Assembly: GCA_044223665.1 (NCBI GenBank)
Contig: JBGALT010000024.1
Coordinates: forward strand, 5,422 to 69,421
Length of the DNA: 64,000 nt
Source of the DNA: JBBSAT01 sp044223665
Lineage (GTDB): Bacteria; Myxococcota_A; Polyangia; Polyangiales; Sandaracinaceae
Direction of reading: 5' to 3'
The notes beneath the pieces are model-generated. The model worked only from the letters and a program-made list of their open reading frames with translations, did no database searches and was not told the origin of the DNA. Below are positions 45,532 to 54,625 of this stretch, piece by piece. The first letter of the stretch is position 1. Each line of letters begins with the position of its first letter. The translations under genes were made by a program, and so were the position numbers.

Positions 45532-47214
45532 ATGCGGGAGCGTTGGCGAATCACGTGTGTGTGCATCGCGCTCGCGTGTTGCGGCTGCCGCTCGGCGCTC
45601 GCGACGCAGATCTCGGTCACGGTGGATACGGACCTCGCCGACCTCGATGCCATCCGAGTCCGAGTCCTGCATGGCTGCACGGACGGCGCGATGTGGCTCG
45701 GCACCGGCGACGGGCGTCTCGCCGAGGGACGCGCGACGCTCCCGGCCGTGTGTCAGACGCTCGGGGACGGTCGAAGCGTCGGAGAGCAGATGACCGTCTC
45801 CGATCCGATCACGGGCCTGCCGGCCGGCGCCCTCGACTACCGGCTCGTCAGCGACCGCGTCTTCGCGCTGCCCGGCGTCGCGACGTCGCCGAGCTGCGAC
45901 GACGTGCTCTCCCGACTGCCACTCACGCTCACGGTGCTTCCTCCGCGCGAGTCGCCGTGTCGTGATCGACTCCCGTACCTCGTCGTCGAGGCCATTGGCG
46001 TCCCGAGCTCCCCGGACGCGCGGGCCTATTACTCCGCGCGCCAGGCCACGTTCGTGCCGGGCTCGGCGCGTACGCTCTCGGTGTTCCTCACCGAGTGCGC
46101 GTGTCGCGTCGGGACGACATGCGACTCCTTCGGCCGATGCGTTCCCGTCGCCGAGACGGACGTACGCGATGCCGGCGTCGGCGACGCGGGCCCGTGTGCG
46201 CCGGGCTACGCCGACTGCGACGCGACGCCCGGCTGCGAGGCTCGGCTCGGCGACGACCGCGCCAACTGCGGCGTCTGCGCCCGGGCCTGCGCGGGAGCCG
46301 AGGTCTGCTTCGAGGGCTCCTGTACGGCCGCGCCGTGCACCGGCGGCGAGCGCCTCTGCGCTGGGCACTGCGTCTCGACGGACAGCGATCCCGACCACTG
46401 CGGAACATGTGACCGCGCCTGTGGTGCGGGCCAGACCTGCGAGCGAGGGGCCTGTACTGGCGGGCCGCCGTGCCCCGAGGGTGAGGACCTGTGCGGCACC
46501 GAATGCGTCTCGCTCGCGGACACGCACCAGAGTCGAGGCTGCGGCGTGTGCGACCAGGACTGGGACGACTGCGAGACCGACGTGCCCGGCTGTGAGACCC
46601 CGCTCGGGAGCTTGAGGGCGTGTCATGGGTGTGCCGAGGACTGTGCCGCGGCGCACATGACGACCTGCGACATCGTCAACGAGCCGGGCGGCTGCGGCTT
46701 TCCGTGCGAGCCCGGCTGGCTCAGTTGCCCCCCGCGCGGCATCGGGTGTGCCGTGCCTTCCGGCACGATGACCGACTGCACGGGGTGCGGAGACGACTGC
46801 AACGCGCTCCACACGCTGGCCTGCACCGCGTCGGGATGCGGTGGGGGCTGTGCCCTCGGCTGGGACGACTGCGACACCTCGGTTCCGGGCTGCGAGACCC
46901 CGCTCGGGAGCTTGAGGGCGTGCCATGGATGCGAGGAGAATTGCGCAGCGGCGCACATGACGACGTGCGACATCGTCAACGCCCCAGGCGGTTGCGGCTT
47001 TCCGTGCGAGCCCGGCTGGCTCAGTTGCCCCCCGCGCGGCATCGGGTGTGCCGTACCTTCTGGCACGATGACGGACTGCACGGGGTGCGGGGACGACTGC
47101 AACGCGCTGCACACGCTGGCCTGCACCCCGTCGGGTTGCGGTGGGGGCTGCGTGACGGGCTGGGCGAACTGCGACAGCGCACCGGACTGCGAGACGCCAG
47201 GCTCCTGCGGGTGA
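45532..47214 (+). CDS. Cysteine-rich surface lipoprotein with 100-residue tandem repeats
   Basis: This 560-residue lipoprotein has a short signal (CVCIALACCGC, lipidation Cys near residue 17-19). An N-terminal beta-rich domain (ATQISVTVDTDLADLDAIRV to about 195) is followed by cysteine-rich modules of the DCDATPGCEARLGDDRANCG type (about 220-340). Then come two nearly identical 100-residue repeats (about 344-443 and 444-543), each with GCETPLGSLRACHGC, CGFPCEPGWLSCPPRG and CTGCGDDCNALHTLAC. All cysteines are paired in regular spacing, pointing to a disulfide-rod structure outside the cell. The start ATG lies just before the signal and was chosen for it. Ligand unknown. Confidence 0.82.
   Translation: MRERWRITCVCIALACCGCRSALATQISVTVDTDLADLDAIRVRVLHGCTDGAMWLGTGDGRLAEGRATLPAVCQTLGDGRSVGEQMTVSDPITGLPAGALDYRLVSDRVFALPGVATSPSCDDVLSRLPLTLTVLPPRESPCRDRLPYLVVEAIGVPSSPDARAYYSARQATFVPGSARTLSVFLTECACRVGTTCDSFGRCVPVAETDVRDAGVGDAGPCAPGYADCDATPGCEARLGDDRANCGVCARACAGAEVCFEGSCTAAPCTGGERLCAGHCVSTDSDPDHCGTCDRACGAGQTCERGACTGGPPCPEGEDLCGTECVSLADTHQSRGCGVCDQDWDDCETDVPGCETPLGSLRACHGCAEDCAAAHMTTCDIVNEPGGCGFPCEPGWLSCPPRGIGCAVPSGTMTDCTGCGDDCNALHTLACTASGCGGGCALGWDDCDTSVPGCETPLGSLRACHGCEENCAAAHMTTCDIVNAPGGCGFPCEPGWLSCPPRGIGCAVPSGTMTDCTGCGDDCNALHTLACTPSGCGGGCVTGWANCDSAPDCETPGSCG
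46561..47160 (+). repeat. Two 300-bp tandem repeats inside the cysteine-rich lipoprotein gene
   Basis: Copy 1 (46561-46860) and copy 2 (46861-47160) both begin TGGGACGACTGCGA and share long identical stretches, with a third partial unit starting at 47161 (TGGGCGAACTGCGACAGCGC). The period is exactly 300 bp, so the protein frame is kept. The near-identity implies recent duplication or gene conversion. Confidence 0.9.
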
Positions 47215-47431
47215 GAAGGCAACGCGCTCGAGCGAGCACGCTCGCCCATGATCGCGAGTGCGACTCCGCGGCGAGCGCGGAGACAGTCGCCCGGTGTAGC
47301 GCGCCACGCCACGGTCCCGGCAGACCGTGGCGCGCGAGGTCACGCTGGGCACGCGATCTCGCGCGATTCGACGGACATCCGCACGTCGTTCGACGGCACG
47401 GAGCGTGGAGGAGACAGGGCGGAGGTTCGCC

Positions 47432-48769
47432 ATGTCGCTCGGTCATCTTACTCTCGTGTGTGTCGCTCTGCTGTCGATGGGATGCCAGACGCCGCTCACC
47501 CCTCGCCGCGGGCCAGCGACCGGCCCTACCGGGCCCACCTTCGCGGGCACGGATGCGGGTCCGCTGCGGGGTGATGCCGCCCCGACCGCGCCCGACGCGG
47601 GCATCGGGTCCTCCTCGGACGACGCGAGCTCCCCGAGTGACCCGTGCGCTTCGCTCGCCTGCGAGCACGGAGCCTGTGTCGTCTCCCACCGAGGTCAGGC
47701 GCGATGCGCGTGCCTGTCCGGGTTCACGCCGAGCGCGGACGGGACACGCTGCGAGGCGACGAGCACCGTGTCGAGTATCTGCGACGGCGTGGAGTGCTCG
47801 GGACACGGCAGCTGCCTCGACGCGGGGGGCACGCCGGCGTGCGACTGCGAGCCGGGCTACGCGAGCTCCGGTCTCGAGTGCATCCCCGCGACGCTCGACC
47901 CCTGCGCCGGTGTGACGTGCAGTGGCCATGGGAGCTGCGCTCCCTTCGGAGGACGCGCGCTCTGCAGCTGCGTAGACGGCTTCACCTCGACGGGCGCCGA
48001 CTGCGTCGCGAGCGGGGGCCCGAACCCCTGCGATGGCGTGACCTGCGGCGGTCACGGAAGCTGCTACGTCGCCGAGCGCACCCACGCACCGCAGTGCGCG
48101 TGCGACGACGGCTACTACGCGCGCATCAGCGCCACCGATTGCCGTTCCGTCGAAGGCAGCGTGTGCGAGGGCGTCAGCTGCGGCGTCGGCACGTGCCGGA
48201 TGCTCTCGCTGGGGCCCGTGGGCACGGGGCAGGACTGTCTGTGCCCGCCGGGGCATCTGCCGCACGGCCGGGGGTGCATGCGCGTCGAGCGCACGCACTG
48301 CCGCGACGTCGACGGGTCGCTCCGTCCGCGCGGCGACATGCGCTGCTCGCGTGACGACTCGTCGGTCGAGATCTGCCGGGACGCGAACGACGACGGCGAC
48401 GTCGAGTGGGTGACGAGCGAGAGGTGCGCGGAGGGCGCTTGCAGCGCGACGGGCTGCCTCGTGCAGGCCGGACAGTGCGAGACGCAGAACGACTGCCCCG
48501 ACGGCACCGTCTGCATCACCGGCGACCACGGGACGACGTGGAGCATCGGGATCTGCATGGCCGCTTGCGACTGCAGCAACTGCGGCAACTGTGACCCGGA
48601 GGACTTCGCGCCCTCGGGCACCAACTATTGCGGCGCCTCGCCCGGCTCGCGAGTCGCCACCCAGTCCTGTCACGCGCCGTGCCCCGATGGCGGCGGGTGC
48701 ATCCCGTTCGGCGACGTCTCCGTCTGCTGGCCGATCGAGGGCTGCTACGACGCCGGTGAGGCGACGTGA
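47432..48769 (+). CDS. EGF-like repeat lipoprotein
   Basis: This 445-residue lipoprotein has lipobox LLSMGC (Cys18) and an Asp/Ala/Gly linker. Four or five EGF-like modules follow, with the pattern CDGVECSGHGSC...ACDCEPGY (about 65-245), then cysteine-rich regions (CPPGHLPHGRGC, DCSNCGNCDPED) to the end. GGAGG lies six bases before the ATG. EGF modules and the following cysteine-knot-like segments suggest adhesion or ligand binding at the cell surface. It follows the cysteine-rich lipoprotein after 217 bp in which I see no gene. Confidence 0.82.
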   Translation: MSLGHLTLVCVALLSMGCQTPLTPRRGPATGPTGPTFAGTDAGPLRGDAAPTAPDAGIGSSSDDASSPSDPCASLACEHGACVVSHRGQARCACLSGFTPSADGTRCEATSTVSSICDGVECSGHGSCLDAGGTPACDCEPGYASSGLECIPATLDPCAGVTCSGHGSCAPFGGRALCSCVDGFTSTGADCVASGGPNPCDGVTCGGHGSCYVAERTHAPQCACDDGYYARISATDCRSVEGSVCEGVSCGVGTCRMLSLGPVGTGQDCLCPPGHLPHGRGCMRVERTHCRDVDGSLRPRGDMRCSRDDSSVEICRDANDDGDVEWVTSERCAEGACSATGCLVQAGQCETQNDCPDGTVCITGDHGTTWSIGICMAACDCSNCGNCDPEDFAPSGTNYCGASPGSRVATQSCHAPCPDGGGCIPFGDVSVCWPIEGCYDAGEAT

Positions 48770-48791
48770 GCCCCGGGCGGAGCGTGGGCCC

Positions 48792-50108
48792 TCAGCTCCG
48801 CACGCCGTGCTTGCGGAGCAGGCGATGAAAGTGCACGCGGTCGATGCCTGCGCGGCGGGCGGCCTCGGCCACGACGCCCTCACTCTCGGCGAGAATCGAC
48901 GCCAGGTAGGCGCGCTCGAACGCGGCGATCGCGTCGCGGCGGGCGGCGCCGAAAGGCAAGCGACCAGCCGCCGCGGTGATGACCGGAGATTCGCTCCCGA
49001 CCGCCGGCCCGAGAACGAGGGCGCGCTCGAGCTCGTTGCGCAGCTCGCGGACGTTGCCCGGCCAGTCGCGCGCGGCGAGGCGGGCGAGGGACGAGGCCGA
49101 GCCGAGCTGTGCGCGCTGCGCTTCGGTCGCGCCCAGGCGCGACGCGATCACGTCGACGAGAAGCGGGAGGTCGTCGGGACGCTCGCGCAGCGGGGGCACT
49201 TCGATCGCGAGCACGGCCAGCCGATAGTAGAGATCGGCGCGGAAGCGGCCCTCGCTCACCTCACGGCGCAGATCACGGTGCGTCGCGGCGACGACGCGAA
49301 CGTCGAGCGGCACGCGCTCCTGGCTCCCGAGCCGTCGGACCGTGCGCGTCTCGAGCACCCGCAACAGGCGCGGCTGGAGCTCGATCGGCAGCTCCCCGAT
49401 CTCGTCGAGGACGACCGTGCCGCCGCTGGCGGCCTCGAACGCACCGATACGACGGGCCTGCGCGCCGGTGAACGCGCCCCGCTCGTGGCCGAAGAGCTCG
49501 CTCTCGATGAGCGTCTCCGGGATCGATCCGCAGTCGACCACCACGAAGGGCCCGTCGCGGCGAGCGCTCTCGGCGTGGATCGCGTGGGCCACGCCCTCCT
49601 TTCCCGTGCCCGTCTCTCCAAAGACGAGCACCGTCGCGTCCGAGCCCGCGGCCCGCTCGAGCGCAGCGAACGCGGAGCGCATCGCCGCCGATCGCCCCAC
49701 GAGCTCGCCGAACGACTCACGCCCCGACATCGGCACGAAGCTCGCCGCTCTGCTCCCGTGAACCTCGACGCGGATGGCCCCGATCGACAAGACGCTGCCC
49801 TCGCGCAGGTACGCTTGCAGCACGCTCACGCCGTCGACGACCGTGCCGTTGCGGCTGCCGAGGTCGACCACGCGAACACGCTCCGTCTCGAGCCGGAGCT
49901 CACAGTGGAAGCGCGACACGGTCGGGTCGACGAGCACGACGTCGTTCGTCGGATCCGACCCGAGCGTCATCCGCTCGCCGCTCGAGAGCGCGCGCTGCGA
50001 GCCCGCCGGGGCCTGCCAGACGAGCGCGATCTGACGCACCGAGCGGAGCTCGCCGTGGCGCGGCGGGACTTCGGCCGTGCGTGCCTCGCCACCCCAGTCG
50101 TCGCTCAT
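48792..50108 (-). CDS. FHA-domain sigma-54-dependent transcriptional activator
   Basis: This 438-residue regulator has an FHA phosphothreonine-binding domain instead of a receiver (about 30-115; LGSDPTNDVVLVDPTVSRFH, GSRNGTVVDG), then the AAA+ domain with GETGTGKE (164-171) and intact GAFTGA (211-216), and a Fis-like helix-turn-helix at the C-terminus (EAARRAGIDRVHFHRLLRKHG). In myxobacteria such activators are controlled by Ser/Thr kinases, and a kinase gene lies 2 kb away at 52167. It is divergent from the lipoprotein gene at 50354. Confidence 0.92.
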   Translation of the reverse strand: MSDDWGGEARTAEVPPRHGELRSVRQIALVWQAPAGSQRALSSGERMTLGSDPTNDVVLVDPTVSRFHCELRLETERVRVVDLGSRNGTVVDGVSVLQAYLREGSVLSIGAIRVEVHGSRAASFVPMSGRESFGELVGRSAAMRSAFAALERAAGSDATVLVFGETGTGKEGVAHAIHAESARRDGPFVVVDCGSIPETLIESELFGHERGAFTGAQARRIGAFEAASGGTVVLDEIGELPIELQPRLLRVLETRTVRRLGSQERVPLDVRVVAATHRDLRREVSEGRFRADLYYRLAVLAIEVPPLRERPDDLPLLVDVIASRLGATEAQRAQLGSASSLARLAARDWPGNVRELRNELERALVLGPAVGSESPVITAAAGRLPFGAARRDAIAAFERAYLASILAESEGVVAEAARRAGIDRVHFHRLLRKHGVRS

Positions 50109-50353
50109 GCACGAAGGACGCTATCACGCGGGCCAGCGCTTGACAGGACCCCGCCACGATCCGGAGCATCTGCATGCGTGTCCTGCCCGTCCCAGAGCTA
50201 CCTGTTCCTCGTCTCGGTCGTTCCGAACGTCGGCATCGACCTCGGTGCAAGCGCGGCAACCACGCGGCTGACGGCAGCCGCTTGGACGCCCGCCAGCCGG
50301 GGTCTTCGCCGCAGCGTACGACGCGCGCGCTCCGACGGCGGGGGCCCTCGCCG

Positions 50354-51082
50354 GTGACACCGGCCGCACTACTCCTGCTCGGGCTCTTCGCCTGTGGCTG
50401 CGCCGTACGTCAGGAGATGCAGGTCTTCGTCGTGGTCGCTCCGGATGGCTTCGCGTCGAGCGGGATCGACGCCGGCGCGAGCGCCGAGGAGCTGAGCACC
50501 ATCGTGATCGAGGGGCGGAGCGCGAACACTCCTCCTCCGTGTGCCAGCCGCCAGACGGGGCCCACGTCGGTATCGGTGAGCGTCGACCCTCTCCACGGCG
50601 CTTCCGGCCCGGTCTACACGGTCAGCGTCGCACCCCACGACGGGAGCCCGCTCTGGATCACGATCTGGGGCAAGGTCGCGGGGCGTGATCGAGCTCGGCG
50701 CAGCTACCTCGTGACGCCCACGCCGCACGCCACACGCGTCCTCTGCGTGGGCCTCGCGCCCGACGACGACACCTGCCAGTGCGGCGATGGCAGCCGCATG
50801 ATCACGCTCTCCGACGCGAGCGGCGTCGAGGCGGCCATCGAAGCATGTGCCGCGCTGATCCGAACCGACGGGCTCGAGGCGGGGCTGTCGGTCCCGACGA
50901 CTTGCGCCGCCTTCTCCATGGCGAGCTGCGTCCGCGCGCTGGGCCCCGACGCGAGCGCGGGCGCCGCATGTGCGACGGACGGCGCCGACGCCGGAGCGCA
51001 CGATGCTGCGGCGCCCGACGCTGCGCACGATTCCAGCGCCGCCGACGCCGGGCGTCCCCGTGACGGCGGCGCGGGAGGCTAG
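50354..51082 (+). CDS. Lipoprotein with Asp/Ala-rich tail
   Basis: This 242-residue protein starts at GTG (VTPAALLLLGLFAC) with the lipid-modified Cys at residue 14 or 16. A globular domain (about 18-195) includes six cysteines, among them TCQCGDG, and the strands VFVVVAPDGFASSG and VYTVSVAPHDG. The C-terminus is a DAGAHDAAAPDAA-type low-complexity tail. The open frame runs further upstream but codon bias begins near this GTG. It is followed after 2 bp by the PEGA/TPR gene, so the two are in an operon. Family unknown. Confidence 0.68.
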   Translation: MTPAALLLLGLFACGCAVRQEMQVFVVVAPDGFASSGIDAGASAEELSTIVIEGRSANTPPPCASRQTGPTSVSVSVDPLHGASGPVYTVSVAPHDGSPLWITIWGKVAGRDRARRSYLVTPTPHATRVLCVGLAPDDDTCQCGDGSRMITLSDASGVEAAIEACAALIRTDGLEAGLSVPTTCAAFSMASCVRALGPDASAGAACATDGADAGAHDAAAPDAAHDSSAADAGRPRDGGAGG

Positions 51083-51084
51083 CG

Positions 51085-52059
51085 ATGCGCCGGCCTCAGT
51101 TCGTCCTGACCGTGCTCGCGTCCATCTTGCTCTTCGCGACGCTCCCGCTGCCCGCCCGCGCGCAAACGCGCAGCCGGCCGATCACGGTGCCGGACCTCGA
51201 TCCGGCGGCGGCAGCCCGCGAGCACTTCATGCGCGGCGTCCAGCTCTTCGACGAAGGCAGCTACGACGGCGCGCTCGCCGAGTTCCGGTTGAGCTACGAC
51301 CAGAGCCCCCTGGCGGGCGTTCTCGTCAACGTCGCGCTCTCGCTGGTCGAGCTGGATCGCTACGACGAGGCCATCGACGCATACCGGCGCTATCTCTCGG
51401 CGGCTACCCACGCCTCGGCGGAGCGACGCGCGGCGATCGAGCGCGAGATCGCCTCGCTCGAGGCACGCAGCGCGACGATCAGCCTCGATGTGGACCGATC
51501 GGGCGCGGAGGTGCTGATCGACGGGCGCAGCGTCGGATCCACGCCCCTCACGCGACCGCTCCGTCTGACGGCGGGGCGACGCGTGCTCGAAGTGCGCCTC
51601 GATGGGTTCGTGCCGGTGCGCGACGAGCTCGAGGTCGTCGGCGGAATCGACCGCAGCGTGCTGGTGAGGCTCGCGCCGGTCGACCGGAACGGCGTGATCC
51701 ACATCGACGCCGAGCCCGCGGAGGCCGAGCTCCGGATCGACGGGCTCGACGTCGGCCGAGCTCCCGTCGAGCGCCGGCTTCCGATGGGCGGGCACGTGAT
51801 CGAGGGCTTCCTCGCCGACTACCGCACCTGGCGGACCGACGTGCAGCTCGCCGACGACCAGGAGCTCGCGCTGCGGATCGTGATGGAGCACGAAGGTCCG
51901 GACGTGACGCGCGACTGGTGGTTCTGGACGATCATCGGAATCGGCATCGTGGGGGCCGTCGGAGCGATCACGGCGGGGGTCGTCTGCGGGGCGACCGACG
52001 CGTGCACCACGACGGTCGTCATCCCTGGGAACGTCGATCCCGGCGTCTTGAGACTCTGA
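51085..52059 (+). CDS. Exported TPR and PEGA protein with C-terminal membrane helix
   Basis: This 324-residue protein has a signal peptide (cleavage after ARAQ, residue 27), a short TPR pair (about 45-110; FMRGVQLFDEGSYDGALAEF, VALSLVELDRYDEAIDAYRR), two PEGA domains (about 130-200 and 203-265; VLIDGRSVGSTPLTR, LRIDGLDVGRAPVERR) and a membrane helix at about 278-300 (IIGIGIVGAVGAITAG) near the C-terminus. The layout matches the PEGA protein at 30554 without the TPRs. It probably spans the inner membrane with its sensory part in the periplasm. Confidence 0.85.
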   Translation: MRRPQFVLTVLASILLFATLPLPARAQTRSRPITVPDLDPAAAAREHFMRGVQLFDEGSYDGALAEFRLSYDQSPLAGVLVNVALSLVELDRYDEAIDAYRRYLSAATHASAERRAAIEREIASLEARSATISLDVDRSGAEVLIDGRSVGSTPLTRPLRLTAGRRVLEVRLDGFVPVRDELEVVGGIDRSVLVRLAPVDRNGVIHIDAEPAEAELRIDGLDVGRAPVERRLPMGGHVIEGFLADYRTWRTDVQLADDQELALRIVMEHEGPDVTRDWWFWTIIGIGIVGAVGAITAGVVCGATDACTTTVVIPGNVDPGVLRL

Positions 52060-52166
52060 TCCGGCACGTGGCTTCGCTGGATCAGCGCCGAGGACGACGT
52101 CGTTGGCGTCCGGCCGTCGCGTCCACGTCGAATTGACACCACGGCGCGACTGCCGGGATCCTCGAC

Positions 52167-53795
52167 GTGTTGTCCGCGCAGCCTTCCACCCAAGGACGCT
52201 ACGAGGTCGTGCGCCGGCTCGGGGCCGGCGGCATGGGGGAGGTCTCGCTCGCCCGCCAGCGCATGGCCGGGGGCCTCGAGCGCGTCGTCGTGCTCAAGAC
52301 GATGCTGCCGCACATCGCGACGAGCCGTGCGAACGTCGACCTGTTCCTGCGCGAGGCGCGCCTCGCGGCGTCGCTCTCGCACCCGAACATCGTTCAGATC
52401 CACGACGTCACGGAGCACGAAGGGCGCCCTTGCATCGTCATGGAGTACCTCCGCGGCGCGGACCTCTCGCTCGTGCAGCGGCGCGCCATCCGCAGCGGGG
52501 CATGGCTCACGGTGTTCGAAGCGCTCGCCATCGCCGCGCAGGCCTCCGATGGGCTCGATCACGCGCACGCTCACGTGGACGAACAGGACCGACCCCGCTC
52601 GATCGTGCACCGCGACATCTCTCCGCAGAACCTCCTCGTCGTGCGTGACGGTACCGTCAAGATCCTCGACTTCGGGATCGCGCGCGCCATGGACGACCCG
52701 CGCACCCAGACGGGCGTCCTGCGGGGCAAGCTGGCGTACATGGCTCCCGAGCAGCTCGACGGCGCGAGTGGGCGACCGGTCGGGCCTGCGGTCGATCAGT
52801 TCGCGCTCGGCGTGGTGCTCTGGGAGTGCCTGACACGCAAGCGCCTCTTCCATCGTGGCACGCCGATCGAGACGATCCGAGCCGTCGGCGAGCTCGTGGT
52901 GCCACCGCCGAGTGCGTTGGCCGGGTGTCCGAAAGGGCTCGACCCCGTCGTCTTGCGTGCGCTCGCGCGCGACCCGTCGGCGCGTTTCCCGTCGTGCGCC
53001 GCGCTCGCGCACGAGCTCCGGGGCGCGCTCGCGGCCCTCACGCGGCGCCCGGAGAAAGCAATCGTCGCGGACCTGCTCGCTCGCTGCGTCGGTGAGCTCG
53101 TCTCGCCGCCGCGTGGCAACGACCGAGAGACCGAAGTCACGGAGGAGCGCCCGGCCGAGCCGACCTTCCAGCTCGAGGATGCGGAGCTCGAGGAGGACGA
53201 CCCTACCCAGCAGCTCCCGATCTACGAGCCGGCGACCGTGCTCTTGTCCACGCCTCCGGCGTCGAGCGCGACGGCGAGCGCGGGGCCGCGATCTCGTCTC
53301 GCTCCGGCTGCCGCGATCGTCGCCGGGGTGCTCCTGGTCGCCGCGGGGGTGTGGGCCGCGCTCTCGGTGCACGCGCCCCCGCTCTCGCCGACGTCGGACG
53401 AGCCTCCTGCGGCGCGCGCCCTCGAGCCCAGCGTGGCACCCCCCGCGACGAGCGGACCGATCGTGCACGTCCGCTTCGACGGGGTCCCGGCGGGAGCGCA
53501 GATCCACGTCGACGGTGCGCCGTTGAGTGGCGCCGTGTTCGTGGGTCCGGCGTCGGACGAGCCACGCGAGCTGCGCATCACGATCGGCGAGCGCGAGGTA
53601 TGGGCCAGCCGGCGTGCCCTCGCGGGGGACGAGACGATCGCACTAGCGATCGCCTCTCCCCCAACGGCACCTCACGATCCTCCGCCCTCGCGGGTCGCGC
53701 CACCCACTACGACACACGATGTTCCCACACGCCCTCACACGCGCTTGCGACGCGACCCAGGGGCCGGGCTCGTGCGCGACTACCCGGCCGAGTAG
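52167..53795 (+). CDS. Membrane Ser/Thr protein kinase with PEGA-like extracytoplasmic domain
   Basis: This 542-residue kinase starts at GTG. The kinase domain has GAGGMGEV (19-26), Lys44, HRDISPQN (148-155), DFG (168-170) and APE (193-195), all intact. HRDISPQN, with Ile-Ser where many have Val-Lys, is common in myxobacterial kinases. An acidic linker (320-350) leads to one membrane helix (379-401), a Pro-rich stretch and an extracytoplasmic PEGA-like domain (about 430-495; VHVRFDGVPAGAQIHVDG). The Pro/Arg-rich tail is of unknown use. It lies 107 bp after the TPR/PEGA gene and near the FHA activator, a plausible phosphorylation partner. Confidence 0.88.
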   Translation: MLSAQPSTQGRYEVVRRLGAGGMGEVSLARQRMAGGLERVVVLKTMLPHIATSRANVDLFLREARLAASLSHPNIVQIHDVTEHEGRPCIVMEYLRGADLSLVQRRAIRSGAWLTVFEALAIAAQASDGLDHAHAHVDEQDRPRSIVHRDISPQNLLVVRDGTVKILDFGIARAMDDPRTQTGVLRGKLAYMAPEQLDGASGRPVGPAVDQFALGVVLWECLTRKRLFHRGTPIETIRAVGELVVPPPSALAGCPKGLDPVVLRALARDPSARFPSCAALAHELRGALAALTRRPEKAIVADLLARCVGELVSPPRGNDRETEVTEERPAEPTFQLEDAELEEDDPTQQLPIYEPATVLLSTPPASSATASAGPRSRLAPAAAIVAGVLLVAAGVWAALSVHAPPLSPTSDEPPAARALEPSVAPPATSGPIVHVRFDGVPAGAQIHVDGAPLSGAVFVGPASDEPRELRITIGEREVWASRRALAGDETIALAIASPPTAPHDPPPSRVAPPTTTHDVPTRPHTRLRRDPGAGLVRDYPAE

Positions 53796-53830
53796 TCCCC
53801 GTCGAGCCCAACTAGCTGCGCGAGCGAGGC

Positions 53831-53920
53831 TCAACGCGGGCGCCGCAGCGCCCAGGGGCCGCGCACACGAGCACGTAGACCACGAGCGCGACCACCCACG
53901 CCGTCGCGGGAGAGCCTGCT
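53831..53920 (-). pseudogene. Decayed end of small two-helix membrane protein
   Basis: A 90-bp remnant reads SPATAWVVALVVYVLV and, in the next frame, RVRGPWALRRPR followed by a stop. This corresponds to AWVVALVVYVLVVRVVRGRW of the frameshifted gene at 45113 with part of the joint missing. Nothing earlier in the protein is recognisable. The rest of the gap from 53796 to 54018 shows no gene. Confidence 0.5.
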
Positions 53921-54018
53921 TGACGCGCTCACTCCTCGGCAAAGCGTGCTCGCCCCGGAGGACCTGGACGGAGGCGGGCCGCGCCCGCGGACGGAAAGGC
54001 CGTCGCGGGCGAGGTCGA

Positions 54019-54486
54019 TCAAGGCACCTCGAAGGGCTGCGACTCGTGGCGGGTCTCGCCGTCGCAGCGACGGAACACGAAGCGATACGTGCCGGCGCCC
54101 GCCGGCGCGCACTCCTCGCAGGCGCATTGCGCGTCGCCCACCATGTCGGTCCACGGCGCCGCGCGGAACGTCGTGCCGTTCGCCACCTCCACGCACGCGG
54201 GCGGGTCGTTCACGTCGCAGCTCGTGCGCAGGAGCAGCCACGATGCGTCGATCTCCGACCACGTGCCGTCGGCCGCGCGCCGCTCGACGGCGATCTCGCG
54301 ATGGAACGAGCGCACGCCGCCGCTCTGGTTCGTGATGGAGAGCACATGGCCGCCAGGCGCGGCCTCCACGCTCCACGTCAGCTCGGGACGGCTCCCGGAC
54401 GAAGATGCGGGCGTCGATGCACCGCACGCGCCGAGGGTCAGGGCCGCGCCGAGAGAGCAGAAGCTACCGAGATGCGTCCACCGCAT
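54019..54486 (-). CDS. Small lipoprotein, unknown function
   Basis: This 155-residue protein has lipobox TLGAC (about Cys21) after MRWTHLGSFCSLGAAL, a Ser-rich linker and one beta-rich domain (LTWSVEAAPGGHVLSI, IAVERRAADGTW) containing a CACEEC motif near residue 130 that could hold a metal or a disulfide pair. The resemblance to small immunoglobulin-like or copper-handling periplasmic domains is weak. It is divergent from the sulfide:quinone oxidoreductase-like gene with 139 bp between starts. Confidence 0.72.
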   Translation of the reverse strand: MRWTHLGSFCSLGAALTLGACGASTPASSSGSRPELTWSVEAAPGGHVLSITNQSGGVRSFHREIAVERRAADGTWSEIDASWLLLRTSCDVNDPPACVEVANGTTFRAAPWTDMVGDAQCACEECAPAGAGTYRFVFRRCDGETRHESQPFEVP

Positions 54487-54625
54487 CCCACGGATGGTAC
54501 CGGATCGCGGCATCGTCGACACGGCGCGAACCCTTTCGCGCGCGACGGGCTCGTACCACGGAGAGAGTGCTCGCTCCGGGATGGCCGGGCGGCAGCCGCG
54601 GCGTCGCGGCCGAGGAGGGACGGTC

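Noticed and set aside
50140..50162. TTGACA at 50140-50145 as a promoter for the lipoprotein at 50354
   Set aside because: No acceptable -10 box at 16-18 bases and the distance to the gene is long; kept only as a note.
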